DNA of 64,000 nt from Zygnema cylindricum (taxonomy: Eukaryota > Streptophyta > Zygnematophyceae > Zygnematales > Zygnemataceae), in contig JBBHKE010000056.1 in NCBI GenBank assembly GCA_037447655.1, positions 1-64,000 on the forward strand, given 5' to 3'. The position numbers were made by a program, and so were the translations under genes. Within the stretch, counting starts at the first letter, position 1; each line of letters starts with the position of its first letter. Positions 33,572 to 45,752 of this stretch are shown piece after piece. The notes under the pieces are model-generated. The model was not told the DNA's origin and made no database searches. It saw only the letters and a list, made by a program, of their open reading frames with translations.

Positions 33572-35668
33572 ATCTTTAATCCGAAGGTAGCCTTCATTCT
33601 TCTTCTTTGCCGATCTCGTGAAAACTTCCAGCTTATGATTTAATGATGTCTCAACCAAAATTTTTCTAGATCAGATCTTGTTCCAAAAATGATTGATATT
33701 TTTTCAGGAAGCTTGAGCTCGATAAGCAGGAATGATAAAGCTTGTATATGTGGAAAATCGTTGTTGAGATCGCCAGTGTCCACCATTGAGCTGCATGATA
33801 GTCCCAAAACCTCAATTGCAAAGGAAAAAATGGAGGAGCAATTGGGGAAAAACTAGCATGTTAGCCCTTCCTCCACCACCCAACCTGATCGACTTTAGTG
33901 GGCATGAGGTTACTATTACCAGACTTGTTCTTTTGTTGCCCAAAACAAATGAATAGAGGTAGGAGCACAACTAAATTTCATCGAAACTGAAGTGTCGTTG
34001 CATATTCTTTTGTTTCAATTGGACTGATCCTGTAGAAATTTTCCAATGTATTTTCTCCATGGGATGTTCTTTGTTTTTTTTTGTTTTGTCTGGGTGTTTA
34101 TAAGCCTAGAAAGGAATGTTAACTCTCTGCCAAAGTAGTCATTTATGTGTTGTGAGAAGGAATTCAAAATTCCATTAGCTGAATAAAAGTTGTTAAGTTC
34201 CTAGGATTATCCACAGATTCTGGTAGTATCTAAAATTCAAGCGTTTGCTTGAACGAGTGTTTGGTGGAAAAACAAAGCTGGGTTTTAGTGAATGTGTCAT
34301 CTCCCATTCATGAGCTATCATAGTTTGACTGAGTTTTGTGGTGTGCCATGCCAATTAGAGTGGTTTGCTTAAGTGCATAGTAAGTTTCTTGCAGGGTATC
34401 CTCCTAATGATGATGTTAATTAAGAAATGATTAACCTTGAATTTGATAAAAGTGCGATTGTAAACTTTGATGAAGATGAAAAGAGTGTCACACATGAACG
34501 GACTATGATATACCAAGAACATTACGAGCACGAATGTCAAACAGAAAATGGCTAACTAAAGTCATATTAGCAAGATTTACAGATTAATGGGTGCCTTTCT
34601 CTGGTTCTTGATATATTGAGGGTGGTGATTGATATCAACAACCATGAAGCTACCTTAACATCAATCTTGTGATGTCGAATTAAAGGTGGCAGATCAAATC
34701 ATGACTATCAACATTGTAGTTCAATGACCTAGATGAACGAACTAAACTAAATTGCCGTGTTGGGACTGCAAAGTCGATAATATTCGAGCTTATAATTCAT
34801 TTTGCTGTATACACAAATTAGGATAAAGTTTTTGACATTTTGAATGCCTATGTGAACGCTTTAACACTCAGTTTAACCCATTTCAAAGAGTTCAACTCAT
34901 TTTCTTTTACAAGTTTAGTCTTTACAACTAGTTTTAGAACAGGTACTTGTAAGTGTATCCAACTATTTTATAAGGTTGTCTTTTTTTTTGAGTTTTCGTT
35001 GTTGTTATTTTTTATCTCCCGAAATTAAGTCAAAAATGCTAAAGACTTTATGCTCTAAGTTTTATTCTTACTTTCTTAACGAACACAGTCAGCCTTCGTA
35101 GTTATGCCGGCATTAGAGTTGCATTGGGGATTTACTTTTCAAATATATGATCTTTTTATGTTTTTGACCAAAAATATGGGATTTAAAATTGCTGAAATGT
35201 AAACGTACTTCAAGGTATTCCGTACTTGTATACATTTATGGTTTTCTTGTACTTTAAACCCGCACCTATTCCTGTAGTTTATTGTGCATTCTGCATATCT
35301 ACGAACACGCGGACAGTTTAAACTCTATTCACTCCCGAAATTAATACACCGTTTTCACTGGTGTAAAAACTGGGTTTCAATTATAAACGTTGAAATGGTA
35401 ACAACGTTATTTGTCAACACTGTGTATGCATGACTAATCAGAGTGAAATGGAAGGCAAATAAAATTTGGCAAAAGAAATGCGATTCAGAACAACAAAACC
35501 CTACAGTATCATAAGAAACAATGGTTGAATAGACAAGACAAAACTAGAACTGTTAAAGGCACAGACTGATCATTGTCAATTTAACAAACTTAAATAATGG
35601 TACAACGGCCGTACACTTTACGGAGAGGCTGCTGCGTCGTGCATTAGTGTACACGAATTATTATGGTC
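33572..35668. other. ARFRP1 3' flank and non-coding interval
   Basis: AATAAA at 34182-34187 is a possible polyadenylation signal about 610 bases after the stop. Beyond about 34250 I see AT-rich sequence without genes. Confidence 0.45.
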
Positions 35669-37627
35669 TCACAGCACCCTGCATCGCTATTAGCGTTGAC
35701 AAATTCGTTTGGTTTTTGGTTTTTCTCGACCTACAAACACGGAATGCGTTACTGCTACTAGCTGGCTTTTTTTATCTAGGAGCTAATACTTTTTGCGGTT
35801 CACAATTGTCCATGTCATTCGCACGGGAAGTATAGTTATTTAAACTCGGCAGTTTTTGCTGTATTTTTTTACTTCAGGGGTTTAGGGTTGCAGATTGATC
35901 ACTCACATATTGATCACTCGCATTGGGTGCCCATAGTATAGACTGCCCATACGTGGCATCACTTTACCGCCCATCACTATGGGTGTCAATCACTCTAAAG
36001 GTAACGTTCCATCAGCCGAAAAGTGAGGTAGTTTACAGAAATCCGCGACTATCCGTACCAAACCGTGCCACTTATTTTGTTTTTATACGAAAAAACAACA
36101 TTACAGAGAATCTTGCCAATACTCCGAAGGTCTGGGAGGTAATAATGACCGTCGGATGTTCATCCGCGAGGCGTTCGCTTCATTTTTCTCTGTAACTGTC
36201 AACCTACCTCTAGGAAGTGGGTTGGCAAATACATAAAAAAAAAATGGTGACACGCTGGACAAATAAGCTACCTGTCACGATGGAAAACCAACGAAAATTG
36301 ACAAAATTTGCACATGGTATGTACTTTTCAAAATGCAACTGAAAATTAAAAAAGTAATCTCGAAACAGTCCTTTGTCCCGCTATTTCTGGCAACGCTCTT
36401 TCGTCACACTATTTCGGGCAAAGGATTTTCGTCATGTTCGAAAACAAGAACCCTAAAAAATGAGCTGGCGTAAAAGACTGGCGTTTGCAAAAAGTACAAA
36501 AGTTTTGTCGTATTATGACTTGGTTACGCAGGTACATGGTATGCAAGTGAAGATTTGAAGTGAAATTTGTCGGTGTGAAGATTTTTAAAAGATTTTAAAT
36601 ATCCGGTCAAAACCCACATGGCGCCACTCAATGTATAACACGTGGTTTGCAGACTCTTCGTGATGGAACATCGACTCAATTAACTCGGCCCGTAGAGTTG
36701 GCCGTACGATTACAGAAACGACTCATGGAACTTGACCCTAATTCTAAGAAGTGTAAAATAGTGTTGTTACAATAATACTATTTTAGTGTCGCACAGTAAG
36801 CCACGTTGTGAAACATAATTAGCGGAGTTAGGGTGGCATTCCATCAGTCGTTTCTGTAATCATACGGCCAACTCTACGGGCTGGGTTGATTGAGTCGATG
36901 TTCCATCACGAAGAGTTTGTAAACAACGTGTTCTAAATTGACTGGCACCACGTAAGTTACGATCCGATATTGAACATCTTTACGATTTTTAGCACCGACA
37001 AATTTTACTTCAAATCTTCACTTGCGTACCATGTACTTGCGTACAAAGTCATCATACGACAAAACTTTTATACTTTTTGCAGACGCCAGTCTTCTACGCC
37101 AGCTCATTTTTTAGGGTTCCTATTTTCGAACATAACCAAAGTTTTTTGACAAAAATAGTGTGACGAACAAAACTTACTGAAAATAGAGTGACGAAGAAGA
37201 GTTACGAAATTACATTTTTATTTTCGGTTGTATTTTCGAAAGCGCGTGTCATGTCAAAATTTTGTCAATTTTCGTTGGTTGTTTATCGTGACACGTAGCT
37301 CTATCGTCCAGCATGTCGCGATTAATTTTTTTCTATATCTGCCAACCCACCTCCTTGAGGTACGTTGGCAGCTATATAGAAAAATGAAGCGAACGCCTCG
37401 CGGATGAATATGCGACGGTCAGTGTTACCTCGCAGACCTTCAGAGAGTGTTGGCAAGATTCTCTGTAGTGTTGTTTCGCGTATAAAAACAAAATAAGCGG
37501 TACGGTTTAATACGGATAGTCGCTGATTTATGTAAACTACCCCACTTTTCGACTGATGGAACGTGACCCTTAGTTAGTGCAAACGCTAATAATTCAGCGA
37601 TTTTAATAGCGATGGGCAATGTACACT
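35669..37627. mobile_element. long inverted repeat (fold-back element)
   Basis: Two arms of nearly 800 bp, about 35995-36770 and 36790-37575, are inverted copies. GTTCCATCAGCCGAAAAGTG on the left pairs with CACTTTTCGACTGATGGAAC on the right, and ACAGAGAATCTTGCCAA, CATCCGCGAGGCGTTCGCTT and AAAACTTTTGTAC-like blocks pair likewise, down to a centre near 36780. Short outer inverted stretches (GCATCGCTATTAGCG near 35682, TTTAATAGCGATGGGC near 37600) look like the TIRs of the TA MITE family. No reading frame of note. A transcript through it would fold into a long hairpin. Confidence 0.85.
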
Positions 37628-38040
37628 GCTTATCGTTATACTCGTTAATAACACTAATTCGGTCATGAGTCGAAAATCACAAAATAGTGTTAGCAACGCT
37701 ATTTAAGGCAGGAGGCTGTGTATCGGTGGCCACAACTGATAGTCGATATGTACCTTTTTTGACCTAGCGATTGTCGATTCATAGGTATGATATATCGGTA
37801 AGGAAATAACTGCCTCAGAGGTAGCAAACGGTCAACCGAAACCGTGACTGACCTTTAACCAACCGCCCGCGCCGGATCCGGAACGGATTCGGTTGCCAAA
37901 TTTTGAGGGCCGGGCGGTTGCGGTCGGTTGATTCACCAGAAAAAGAAAAACGGTCGGTTACGGTCGGTCAATCAAAAAACCAAAAAAAAAGAATTTTTTG
38001 TACTGTCCATACAATCCAACATTATTGTACTTTGTACTCT
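37628..38040. other. non-coding repeat-like DNA
   Basis: CGGTCGGTTACGGTCGG-type GC-rich motifs at 37840-37990 recur at 38515-38680 in other arrangements. No gene. Confidence 0.4.
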
Positions 38041-38086
38041 TTGGTAAGGTGGAAGTACGTGACATCATGATTAGCGTTGCAAATCT

Positions 38087-38475
38087 GACACGGTAGTAAC
38101 ACTATTTTTTTCGCAAATCTTAGGGAACGCGACAAAGCGTCGCAAATCTGACACGGTACACCGTGAATCGTTATTAGACTATAGAAATTATTAGAGTAAA
38201 GAAAATAATAGCGACATTCATTCAAATTTAGTGCCAGGAGACATGGCAGATTATAGTCCATGTCCTTAAATAGTGTAATTTGTTCTATTTAAGGTATCAA
38301 TGTCAAAATTTTGGGGGTGCCGATATAGAGTACATAAGGCTAATAATGATTCACGGTGTAGTACACTATTCATTTCACAAATCTTAGGGAACGCGACAAA
38401 GCGTCGCAAATCTGACACGTTAGTAAACACTATTCATTTCGCAAATCTAAGGGAACGCGACAAATCGTAATTATT
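38087..38475. repeat. about 60-bp tandem array, split by a MITE
   Basis: The unit CGCAAATCTTAGGGAACGCG followed by ACAAAGCGTCGCAAATCTGA and CACGGTAGTAACACTATT occurs about three times. The MITE at 38159-38358 lies in one unit at its TA. Removing the MITE and one TA restores a normal unit. Confidence 0.8.
38159..38358. mobile_element. MITE, TIR CACCGTGAATCG..., TA target duplication
   Basis: It is 200 bp, starts CACCGTGAATCGTTATTAG and ends CTAATAATGATTCACGGTG, with TA on both sides. The host array unit has a single TA at the same point (CACGGTAGTAAC), which confirms the 2-bp target duplication. Confidence 0.9.
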
Positions 38476-39957
38476 GGCTTATTCATATGTCGTACATTAG
38501 ATAATTTTGTATTTTTTCGGTTACGGGCGGGCACGGTTAGTCGCGAGAAATCGAGTTTCGGTTAACTTTTATTTTCGTAAACGCCGGTCGGTTAACGGTT
38601 AACAATTTTGGAGCGTGACATAACCCGGTCGGGCGTCGGTTACTCAAATTTTGAAAACAAAAAAACGGTCGATTTCGGGTATGTAAAATTTTGACTTTTG
38701 CGACCTCTGAATTGCCTTACTAATTGATATATTGGCCTGATATGCCTGTAGAAAATATCGCGATGGCTTTACAATTACCGTATACCTGTATAAAGTACCA
38801 TTTTGTACGTAAGTGCTGCTTAGGCTGTACTTTTTTTTTATGAAGTAAAGAGCAAATTGTGACACGTGACATGTCATACAGTCAAAATAAACATTATATA
38901 TTATATAGTAGGATTGTAGGAATGTGAAGTAAAGCCATATATTCACATAGATATCTTCGATAACAAATTTATGTCTCAAAGCGATATATCGGACAACCTT
39001 GCTGTTAGATAATCGATAATATCGACTATTGGAATTATCGAGGTAAGGAAATTTACTGATTCACCAATAACCACGTTCAAACAATCTACCACGTCTCCCC
39101 GCACTAATTTAGTATTATATACTCTAAAATTAATAAATCTTCTATGGTAATAACGAAGGGCGGTGTAGTTCAAACCATAGTTCAAAAGTAGGTGAATGTA
39201 GGCTCATACAATATGCCTTTTGTACGCAAAACATACAATGTGACATTAAGACCCATATTGTATTGGTCGCAAAATGAAAAAAAAAAGTAACAGGGTTGAG
39301 TTGCACATCGTTCGATAGAGAATTAAAAGTCATCGGACGGTCGCTGATCAAAGTAACGATCAAAGTAGCGATCTAAGATTTCACATGAAAAGCCCATAAC
39401 ACAACTTGCGCCTACCAAAGGCCTACCATAAAACGCCTACTTTTGAAAACTATGGTTCAAACCGTGGACCAGTGCACAAAATTCCATAATATGAATCACG
39501 ATTTTCGGAAACGACACTGAATTTTCGCACGGTTTCCATTAACTTTAAATCCCTTGCATGAGCAAACAACATCTACGGTACGCCGTTAGATCAGATGATA
39601 CTTTTTGTGTCTTTTTGCCACGTGGGCAGAATTACTGCCAGCTTGACATCCACGTATAGGTATTGTTGCCACGTGTACTTCCGCGTCTTGAGGAGTCTTG
39701 ACTTTAAAGTTTAGAGCAGTTCCTTTGATCTCTCCAGTAATTATAATTTTTTTGCTCCGGCAATGGAACTGTTCCCTTTCTGGTTTTGAAGAAAATTTGA
39801 TAGAGTTAGTAGGTTTAGGGTTTTGCAATATAGGAATACTACTAGGACGAGGTGTAAATAACCTTGAGTGAAATCTATCGTGAAGGAACCCGTCTGGTTC
39901 ATATCTTGGCAAAGGAAAAAGAGAGGAAGAGGGTGAGGGAGAGGGAGAGCAAGGGAA
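38476..39957. other. non-coding interval
   Basis: No recognised gene. The stretch 39590-39957, just before the possible RG-repeat reading frame, has ACGTG motifs and could be its promoter and leader. Confidence 0.35.
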
Positions 39958-40281
39958 ATGGATACTGAGAACGACAATGAAAGATTTCAATCTCAAATGG
40001 TTCTTGAAGAGATTGATAAAAAGGCGAAGTCTTCCCTTTCTTCAGGAGAAGACAAAGAGAGGAGACTGCCTGCCAAAGAAGAGAACCAATGGGATTCCAG
40101 TGAGATCAAGCGGATGATCGAAACTAGCGGAAAGAGAGGGAGAGGGAGAGGGAGAGGGAGAGGGAGAGGGAGAGGGAGAGGGAGAGGGAGAGGGAGAGGG
40201 AGAGGGAGAGGGAGAGGGAGAGGGAGAGGAGAGGGAGAGGGAGAGGGAGAGCAGAGGGAGAGTGAAGTGCTATTTTGTTAG
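39958..40281 (+). CDS. hypothetical RG-repeat protein (possible first exon)
   Basis: The frame starts ATG at 39958 in a good context (GGGAAATGG) and codes for about 60 residues of ordinary acidic/charged sequence (MDTENDNERFQSQMVLEEID..., EENQWDSSEIKRM). It is followed by about 17 Arg-Gly repeats and then Glu-Gly repeats made by an (AGAGGG)n microsatellite, ending ESEVLFC. The non-repeat half has normal composition, which favours a real exon. The downstream part could have been separated by the C2 copia insertion at 40526. It is also possible that the frame is chance, because AGAGGG repeats contain no stops. I do not recognise a family. Confidence 0.35.
   Translation: MDTENDNERFQSQMVLEEIDKKAKSSLSSGEDKERRLPAKEENQWDSSEIKRMIETSGKRGRGRGRGRGRGRGRGRGRGRGRGRGRGRGRGEGEGEGEQRESEVLFC
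40136..40258. repeat. (AGAGGG)n microsatellite
   Basis: About 18 units of AGAGGG with one shortened unit near 40228. The copy number is likely to vary between individuals. Confidence 0.95.
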
Positions 40282-40525
40282 ATACTTCACTGTCTGTTAA
40301 CTTTCCTATTTTTTTCTCCTGTGTATATTTTGTATGTCTCTGATTCTATTTTCCTTCCTCTTTCCTTGTCAATTTTTTTACAATCCTTCGTTTTTTATTT
40401 CTCTTTTGTATGCAGTGTCTGCATTTCTGTTGGTGTTTTTGTTTTTTTGAGTCTTAAAATGTGGTTCCTTGAGGAGAGTTTAGTTCATACGTCCCAGTTT
40501 TACAACGTAATGTATGTGTTTTTTT

Positions 40526-40969
40526 TATTGGAGGTGGATTGGCGGAAGCCATGAAATTGTACACAAGAGAAAGATCAATGCATTGGAGAGAGGAATTGAT
40601 TTGTATTTGGGATGATTTCATTAAGTGAGAAGAGTCACTTATATACAAAATATACAATGCTAATTATTGTGGAGTCTAAGCGCTCTACAGTGCGCTGTAA
40701 CAAAGGAATCCTAGTCTAGATTCTAACAAATGTATGTAAGACAAAAGACTGGACCGACGGTCAAAAGACTGGACCGACGGTCAAAGGAATTCTACGTAAA
40801 CGACAAGACCAACGTATGTAACGAAAAAGTACAATTGACTGGACCAACATATGGAAGTACGGACAGGACCAAAAGTGAGACGTCCGGAAAAGTCGGTCAA
40901 CAAGACTTGACCAACGTAAGAAATCGTACGGACAAGACAAAAATATCCTACGCTAAATGTCCCGTAACA
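40526..40969 (-). repeat. C2 copia LTR, outer left (3' LTR)
   Basis: On the minus strand it starts TGTTACGGGACATTTAGCG and ends CCTCCAATA. It is 444 bp, because a 20-bp block containing GACTGGACCGACGGTC is duplicated; the other copies are 424 bp. A G-rich polypurine tract (minus GAGGGGGGG) precedes it at 40971-40978. Confidence 0.92.
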
Positions 40970-41022
40970 CCCCCCCTCAAGCGAAAACTAAGAAGTAGAT
41001 TGAGATGAAAATGAAAGGAAAT

Positions 41023-42402
41023 TTAGCCAGGAGGAGAAGGAAGACGAAGGCCAGAGGAGAGGCAATGGTGCTCAAAGTGAGGGCGATGAAGAGCCTTGGT
41101 GAGATAATCGGCCACTTGTTCAGCGGATTTGACATAAAGAAACTGGAGAGTGCCATCTTCGACCCGCTCCTGAGAGTAATGATACTGAATGTCGATGTGC
41201 TTCGTCCGCTTGTGGTGAACAGGATTGCGGATCAAAGCAAGAGCTCCTTGGGAATCGGAAAAGATAGGAGTAGGGGTTGAACGGGGAAACCCAAGATTGG
41301 AAAGTAGAGTCCGAAGCCAGACAGCTTCCTTGGCGGCGTGACACGCGGCCATATATTCCGCCTCAGTGCTGGAGCATGCCGTGGTAGGTTGCTTTCTGCA
41401 TGACCAAGAGATAAGACCATTGCCCAAAAAGAAGCACGAGCCAGTGGTGGAACGGCGGGAAAGCTCATCTTGTGCCCAATCTGAATCAACAAAACCCGTA
41501 AGAGCACTAGAGCTAGAGGAAGAATATGTGAGACAAAGAGTTTTAGTGCCTTGTAGATAACGAAAGACATCTTTGGCTGCGGCAAGATGATGAAGAGAAG
41601 GGCGTTGAAGGAATTGACTGAGTTTAGTGACAGCTGTGGCAATGTCAGGGCGGGTGGCCCGCATGGGGTACATAAGGGCCCCGACCATCGAGCGGTAAGT
41701 GGCATGGAGGGAGGGGGAGAGAAGAGAGTCAATGGAAGGGAGGAGAGGGGCATTGACATCTAAAGGAGTGGAAAGGGAGGAGCACTCTGCCAAGCCAAAG
41801 CGTTCCAAAAGATCAGAGATAAAGGTCTCTTGAGAGAGAGAGAGGGTGCGAGTCGAGCGATTACGAGAAACTTGTATGCCCAAATAATAAGTGAGCTCAC
41901 CTAAATTGGCCATGTCAAAATGGGACTGAAGGAGAGATTTGACACTGGAGATTTCAGAGAGGGAAGGACCAACAAGAAGGAGATCGTCAACAAAGATGGC
42001 AACAATGATTAATGAGGTGCCAGAGCCACGAGAGTAAATGCTAAAATCGGCATCAATTCGGGTAAATCCTTCTTTCCGCATAATGGCATCTATGGTATGG
42101 TTCCAGACACGGGGGGGTTGCTTTAAACCATAGATCGTTTAAATGAGATGGCAAACTAGATGTTCAGATCCAGGGGAAATATATCCTTCAGGCTGATGCA
42201 TATAAATGTCCTCGGACAAGATCCCATTTAAGAAGGCATTCTTAACATCCATCTGATGAACATGGAAATCATGTTCAGCAGCTAAAGCAAGTAAAGTGCG
42301 GATAGATGTCAACCGGGCAACAGGAGCAAAGGTTTCAGTGAAATCTATACCTTCGATTTGGGAAAAGCCCTTCGCCACCAAGCGAGCTTTGTATTTGTCC
42401 AC
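41023..42402 (-). pseudogene. C2 copia RT and RNase H (minus copy)
   Basis: It codes for KYKARLVAKGFSQIEGIDFTETFAPVA, VHQMDVKNAFLNG, the active site AIFVDDLLLVG, TRPDIATAVTKLSQFL and AEYMAACHAAKEAVWLR, the full RT palm and RNase H of a copia element. A TAA at about 42136 interrupts LVCHLI-TIYGLK. At 42443 the RT sequence stops at FEMG and is joined to LTR sequence, so gag, protease, integrase and the RT start have been deleted. Confidence 0.9.
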
Positions 42403-42443
42403 GGATCCATCCGCTTTTTGTTTAACACGGAAGACCCATTTCG

Positions 42444-42713
42444 AAGCTCTACGGTGCGCTGTAACAAAGGAATCCTAGTCTAGATTTTAACAAATGTATG
42501 TAAGACAAAAGACTGGACCGACGGTCAAAGGACTTCTACGTAAAGGACTAGACCAACGTATGTAAAGAAAAAGTACAATTGACTGGACCGACGTATGGAA
42601 GTACGGACAGGACCAAAAGTGAGACGTCCGGATAAGTCGGTCAACAAGACTTGACCGACGTAAGAAAACGTACGGACAAGACAAAAATATCCTACGCTAA
42701 ATGTCCCGTAACA
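42444..42713 (-). repeat. C2 copia LTR, partial (U3/R side)
   Basis: It matches the outer LTRs from CTCTACGGTGCGCTG to the CCCGTAACA terminus at 42713. The U5 side is missing. It is joined on the left to RT sequence (TTCGAAGC junction) and on the right to integrase-finger sequence. Confidence 0.9.
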
Positions 42714-43560
42714 ATACTACGCCAAAGATATTTGCTTTAAGTGCTAGCGTCGAAAGTTTTCCACTTTGGCATTTAAGATATGGGCATTTAAATAGCAAAA
42801 GTTTGAGTATTTTGCCAAATCTTGTAACTGGACTAAATTCATTCTCTAACAAATCTTTGGATTTTTGTCACGGTTGCGTGCTGTACATACGGACTTGTGT
42901 GGACCCATGCGCACGCGTAGCTACAGTGGATCCCTTTATTTTGTCACTTTCATTGACCAAGCCACTCGTTTTTCACACGTGTATCGAATGTGTCATAAAT
43001 CTGACGCTTTTGCCCGATTTTAGGAATTTAAGGCGTTGGCATAAAATTTTCACAACAAACGAATCAAGGTCTTGCACAGTGACAACGGTGGCGAATTTTT
43101 GTCCAACCAATTTTCTGAATTTCTCATGCAACATGGAATCTCACGTCATTTAACGGCGCCTCGGACGCCACAACAAAACGGCATTGCAGAAAGGTATAAT
43201 CGAACATTACATGACATGTCACGCTGTATGCTGTACTTTGCGAATTTGCCTTATGAATTTTGGGCAGAGGCTGTCGTTTGCGCAAATTACTTACGCAATC
43301 TTTGTCCCACTAACGCTTTACCAAAATCTACTCCAATGGAAGCATGGTCCTCTGTAAAACCAGATATACGTCACCTTAAAATCTTTGGTTGTGAAGCGTG
43401 GTACAAAGACCTCCTCCAATCGGACGCCAAATTGGGCGCTCGCGCATTTCGTGGCATTTTCGTTGGGTACGCTCCAAATTCCAAAGCGTACCGCATTTGG
43501 AGTCCTTCTCAGCATCGCGTCATCACCACCAGAGAAGTAGTTTTCAACGAAACGCCACTC
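42714..43560 (+). pseudogene. C2 copia pre-integrase finger and integrase
   Basis: KIFALSASVESFPLWHLRYGHLNSK is the HHCC start (W-H-x3-G-H), and CHGCV gives the Cys pair. After a frame break, HTDLCGPM, the Asp of VLHSDNGGEF and the Glu of QQNGIAERYNR supply the three catalytic residues. KIFGCEAWYKD and FRGIFVGYAPNSKAYRIW are the usual C-terminal blocks. Several stops lie between 42880 and 43070. From 43072 the frame is open. Confidence 0.9.
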
Positions 43561-45699
43561 CTCCAAACCTTGTGTCGTATGCCCTTCCCTTCCCCTCTTC
43601 CCCCATTATCCGACTTTCCTTCCCTCACCCTCTATGACCCTCTTCCCCCAAACCTTCCCCTTCACTCTCTTCAGCCATCTGAATTCACCTACCTTACACC
43701 TTCCCACCCCTCTCCCCTTAATCCTCCCAGTTTTTTCCCCTCATCATCTTCAATTCTCCCTCCTCCTCCATCTTCTCCCACCCCCCTTGTTTTCCCGGCT
43801 GCTCCCATCACTCCTGCCAGCCACTTAGCTGCCCTTCCTCTTCATCCTGTCACAAATTCTGAAGATAATTCCTCCTCTCCCCCTTTTTTCCAAGATGATC
43901 CTCTTTTTGACAATCTTTCTCCCACAATTTTTTCCCACTCACCTCTTCTTAGGTCTATTGCTCCTCTTGAGCCTTCACTTCCCGATCTTGAGCCTTCCCC
44001 TCCTTCTGACCCCTCTCATTTACCTCGTCGAAACCCCGCACGCTCTAGAATTCCCCCCTCTCGTCTTATTACTTCCATAGGCCACGCCTCTCTAGCTTAC
44101 GCTTACTCGGCTGGGGCCTCTGCCTCTCTTATTTCAGCCCCTCTCTCTCTCAAGGCTGCCCTAAAACGACCTGATGCCTCCCTTTGGAAAACTGCCGCTG
44201 ATGATGAATTCAATGCCTTACTTTCCAACAAAACATGGAATCTTGTTCCCCTTCCCCCTGGAAGAAAGGCAATCGGTTCGAAATGGGTCTTCCGTGTTAA
44301 ACAAAAAGCGGATGGATCCGTGGACAAATACAAAGCTCGCTTGGTGGCGAAGGGCTTTTCCCAAATCGAAGGTATAGATTTCACTTAAACCTTTGCTCCT
44401 GTTGCTCGGTTGACATCTATCCGCACTTTACTTGCTTTAGCTGCTGAACATGATTTCCATGTTCATCAGATGGATGTTAAGAATGCCTTCTTAAATGGGA
44501 TCTTGTCCGAGGACATTTATATGTATCAGCCTGAAGGATATATTTCCCCTGGATCTGAACATCTGGTTCGCCATTTTATTAAAACGATCTATGGTTTAAA
44601 GCAATCCCCCCGTGTCTGGAACCATACCATAGATGCCATTATGCGGAAAGAAGGATTTACCCGAATTGATGCCGATTTTAGCATTTACTCTCGTGGCTCT
44701 GGCACCTCATTAATCATTGTTGCCATCTTTGTTGACGATCTCCTTCTTGTTGGTCCTTCCCTCTCTGAAATCTCCAGTGTCAAATCTCTCCTTCAGTCCC
44801 ATTTTGACATGGCCGATTTAGGTGAGCTCACTTATTATTTGGGCATACAAGTTTCTCGTAATCGCTCGACTCGCACCCTCTCTCTCTATCAGGAGACCTT
44901 TATCTCTGATCTTTTGGAACGCTTTGGCTTGGCAGAGTGCTCCTCCCTTTCCACTCCTTTAGATGCCAATGCCCCTCTCCTCCCTTCCACTGACTCTCTT
45001 CTCTCCCCCGCCCTCCATGCCACTTACCGCTCGATGGTCGGGGCCCTTATGTACGCCATTCAGGCCACCCGCCCTGACATTGCCACAGCTCTCACTAAAC
45101 TCAGTCAATTCCTTCAACACCCTTCTCTTGATCATCTTGCAGCAGCCATACGTGTCTTTCGTTATCTACAAGGCACTAAAACTCTTTGTCTCACATATTC
45201 TTCCTCTGGCTCTAATGCTCTTACGGGTTTTGTTGATTCAGATTGGGCACAAGATGAGCTTTCCCGCCGTTCCACCACTGGCTCGTGCTTCTTTTTGGGC
45301 AATGGCCTTATCTCTTGGTCATGCAGAAAGCAACCTACCACAGCATGCTCCAGCACTCAGGCGGAATATATGGCCGCGTGTCACGCCGCCAAGGAAGCTG
45401 TCTGGCTTCGGACTCTACTTTCCAAACTTGGGTTTCCCCCTTCAGCCCCTACTCCTATCTTTTCCGATTCCCAAGGAGTTCTTGCTTTGATCCGCAATCC
45501 TGTTCACCACAAGCAGACGAAGCACATCGACATTCAGTATGATTACTCTCAGGAGCGGGTCGAAGATGGCACTCTCCAGTTTCTTTATGTCAAATCCGCC
45601 GAACAAGTGGCCGATTATCTCACCAAGGCTCTTCATCGCCCTCTCTTTGAGCACCATTGCCTCTCCTCTGGCCTTCGTCTTCCTTCTCCTCCTAGCTAA
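43072..45699 (+). pseudogene. C2 copia integrase end, linker, RT and RNase H (plus copy)
   Basis: One frame runs from the integrase core through a Pro/Ser/Leu-rich linker (43570-44100) into RT (WKTAADDEFNAL, GSKWVFRVKQ, KYKARLVAKGFSQIEGIDF), active site AIFVDDLLLVG, and RNase H (AEYMAACHAAKEAVW, FSDSQGVLALIRNPVHH, KHIDIQYDYSQERV). The only break is a TAA at 44386-44388 replacing the Glu of FTETF, present as GAA in the minus copy. It is followed by a GGGGGGG polypurine tract and the LTR at 45753. It is nearly identical to 41023-42402 on the other strand. Confidence 0.93.
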
Positions 45700-45752
45700 A
45701 TTTCCTTTCATTTTCATCTCAATCTACTTCCTAGTTTTCGCTTGAGGGGGGG

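Noticed and set aside
39586-39996. Minus-strand 136-codon open frame overlapping the start of the RG-repeat frame
   Set aside because: No domain recognised. The plus-strand frame has the better start context and composition, and both may be chance.
40136-40258. CRISPR-like or satellite array
   Set aside because: It is a 6-bp microsatellite without spacers, and the genome is eukaryotic.
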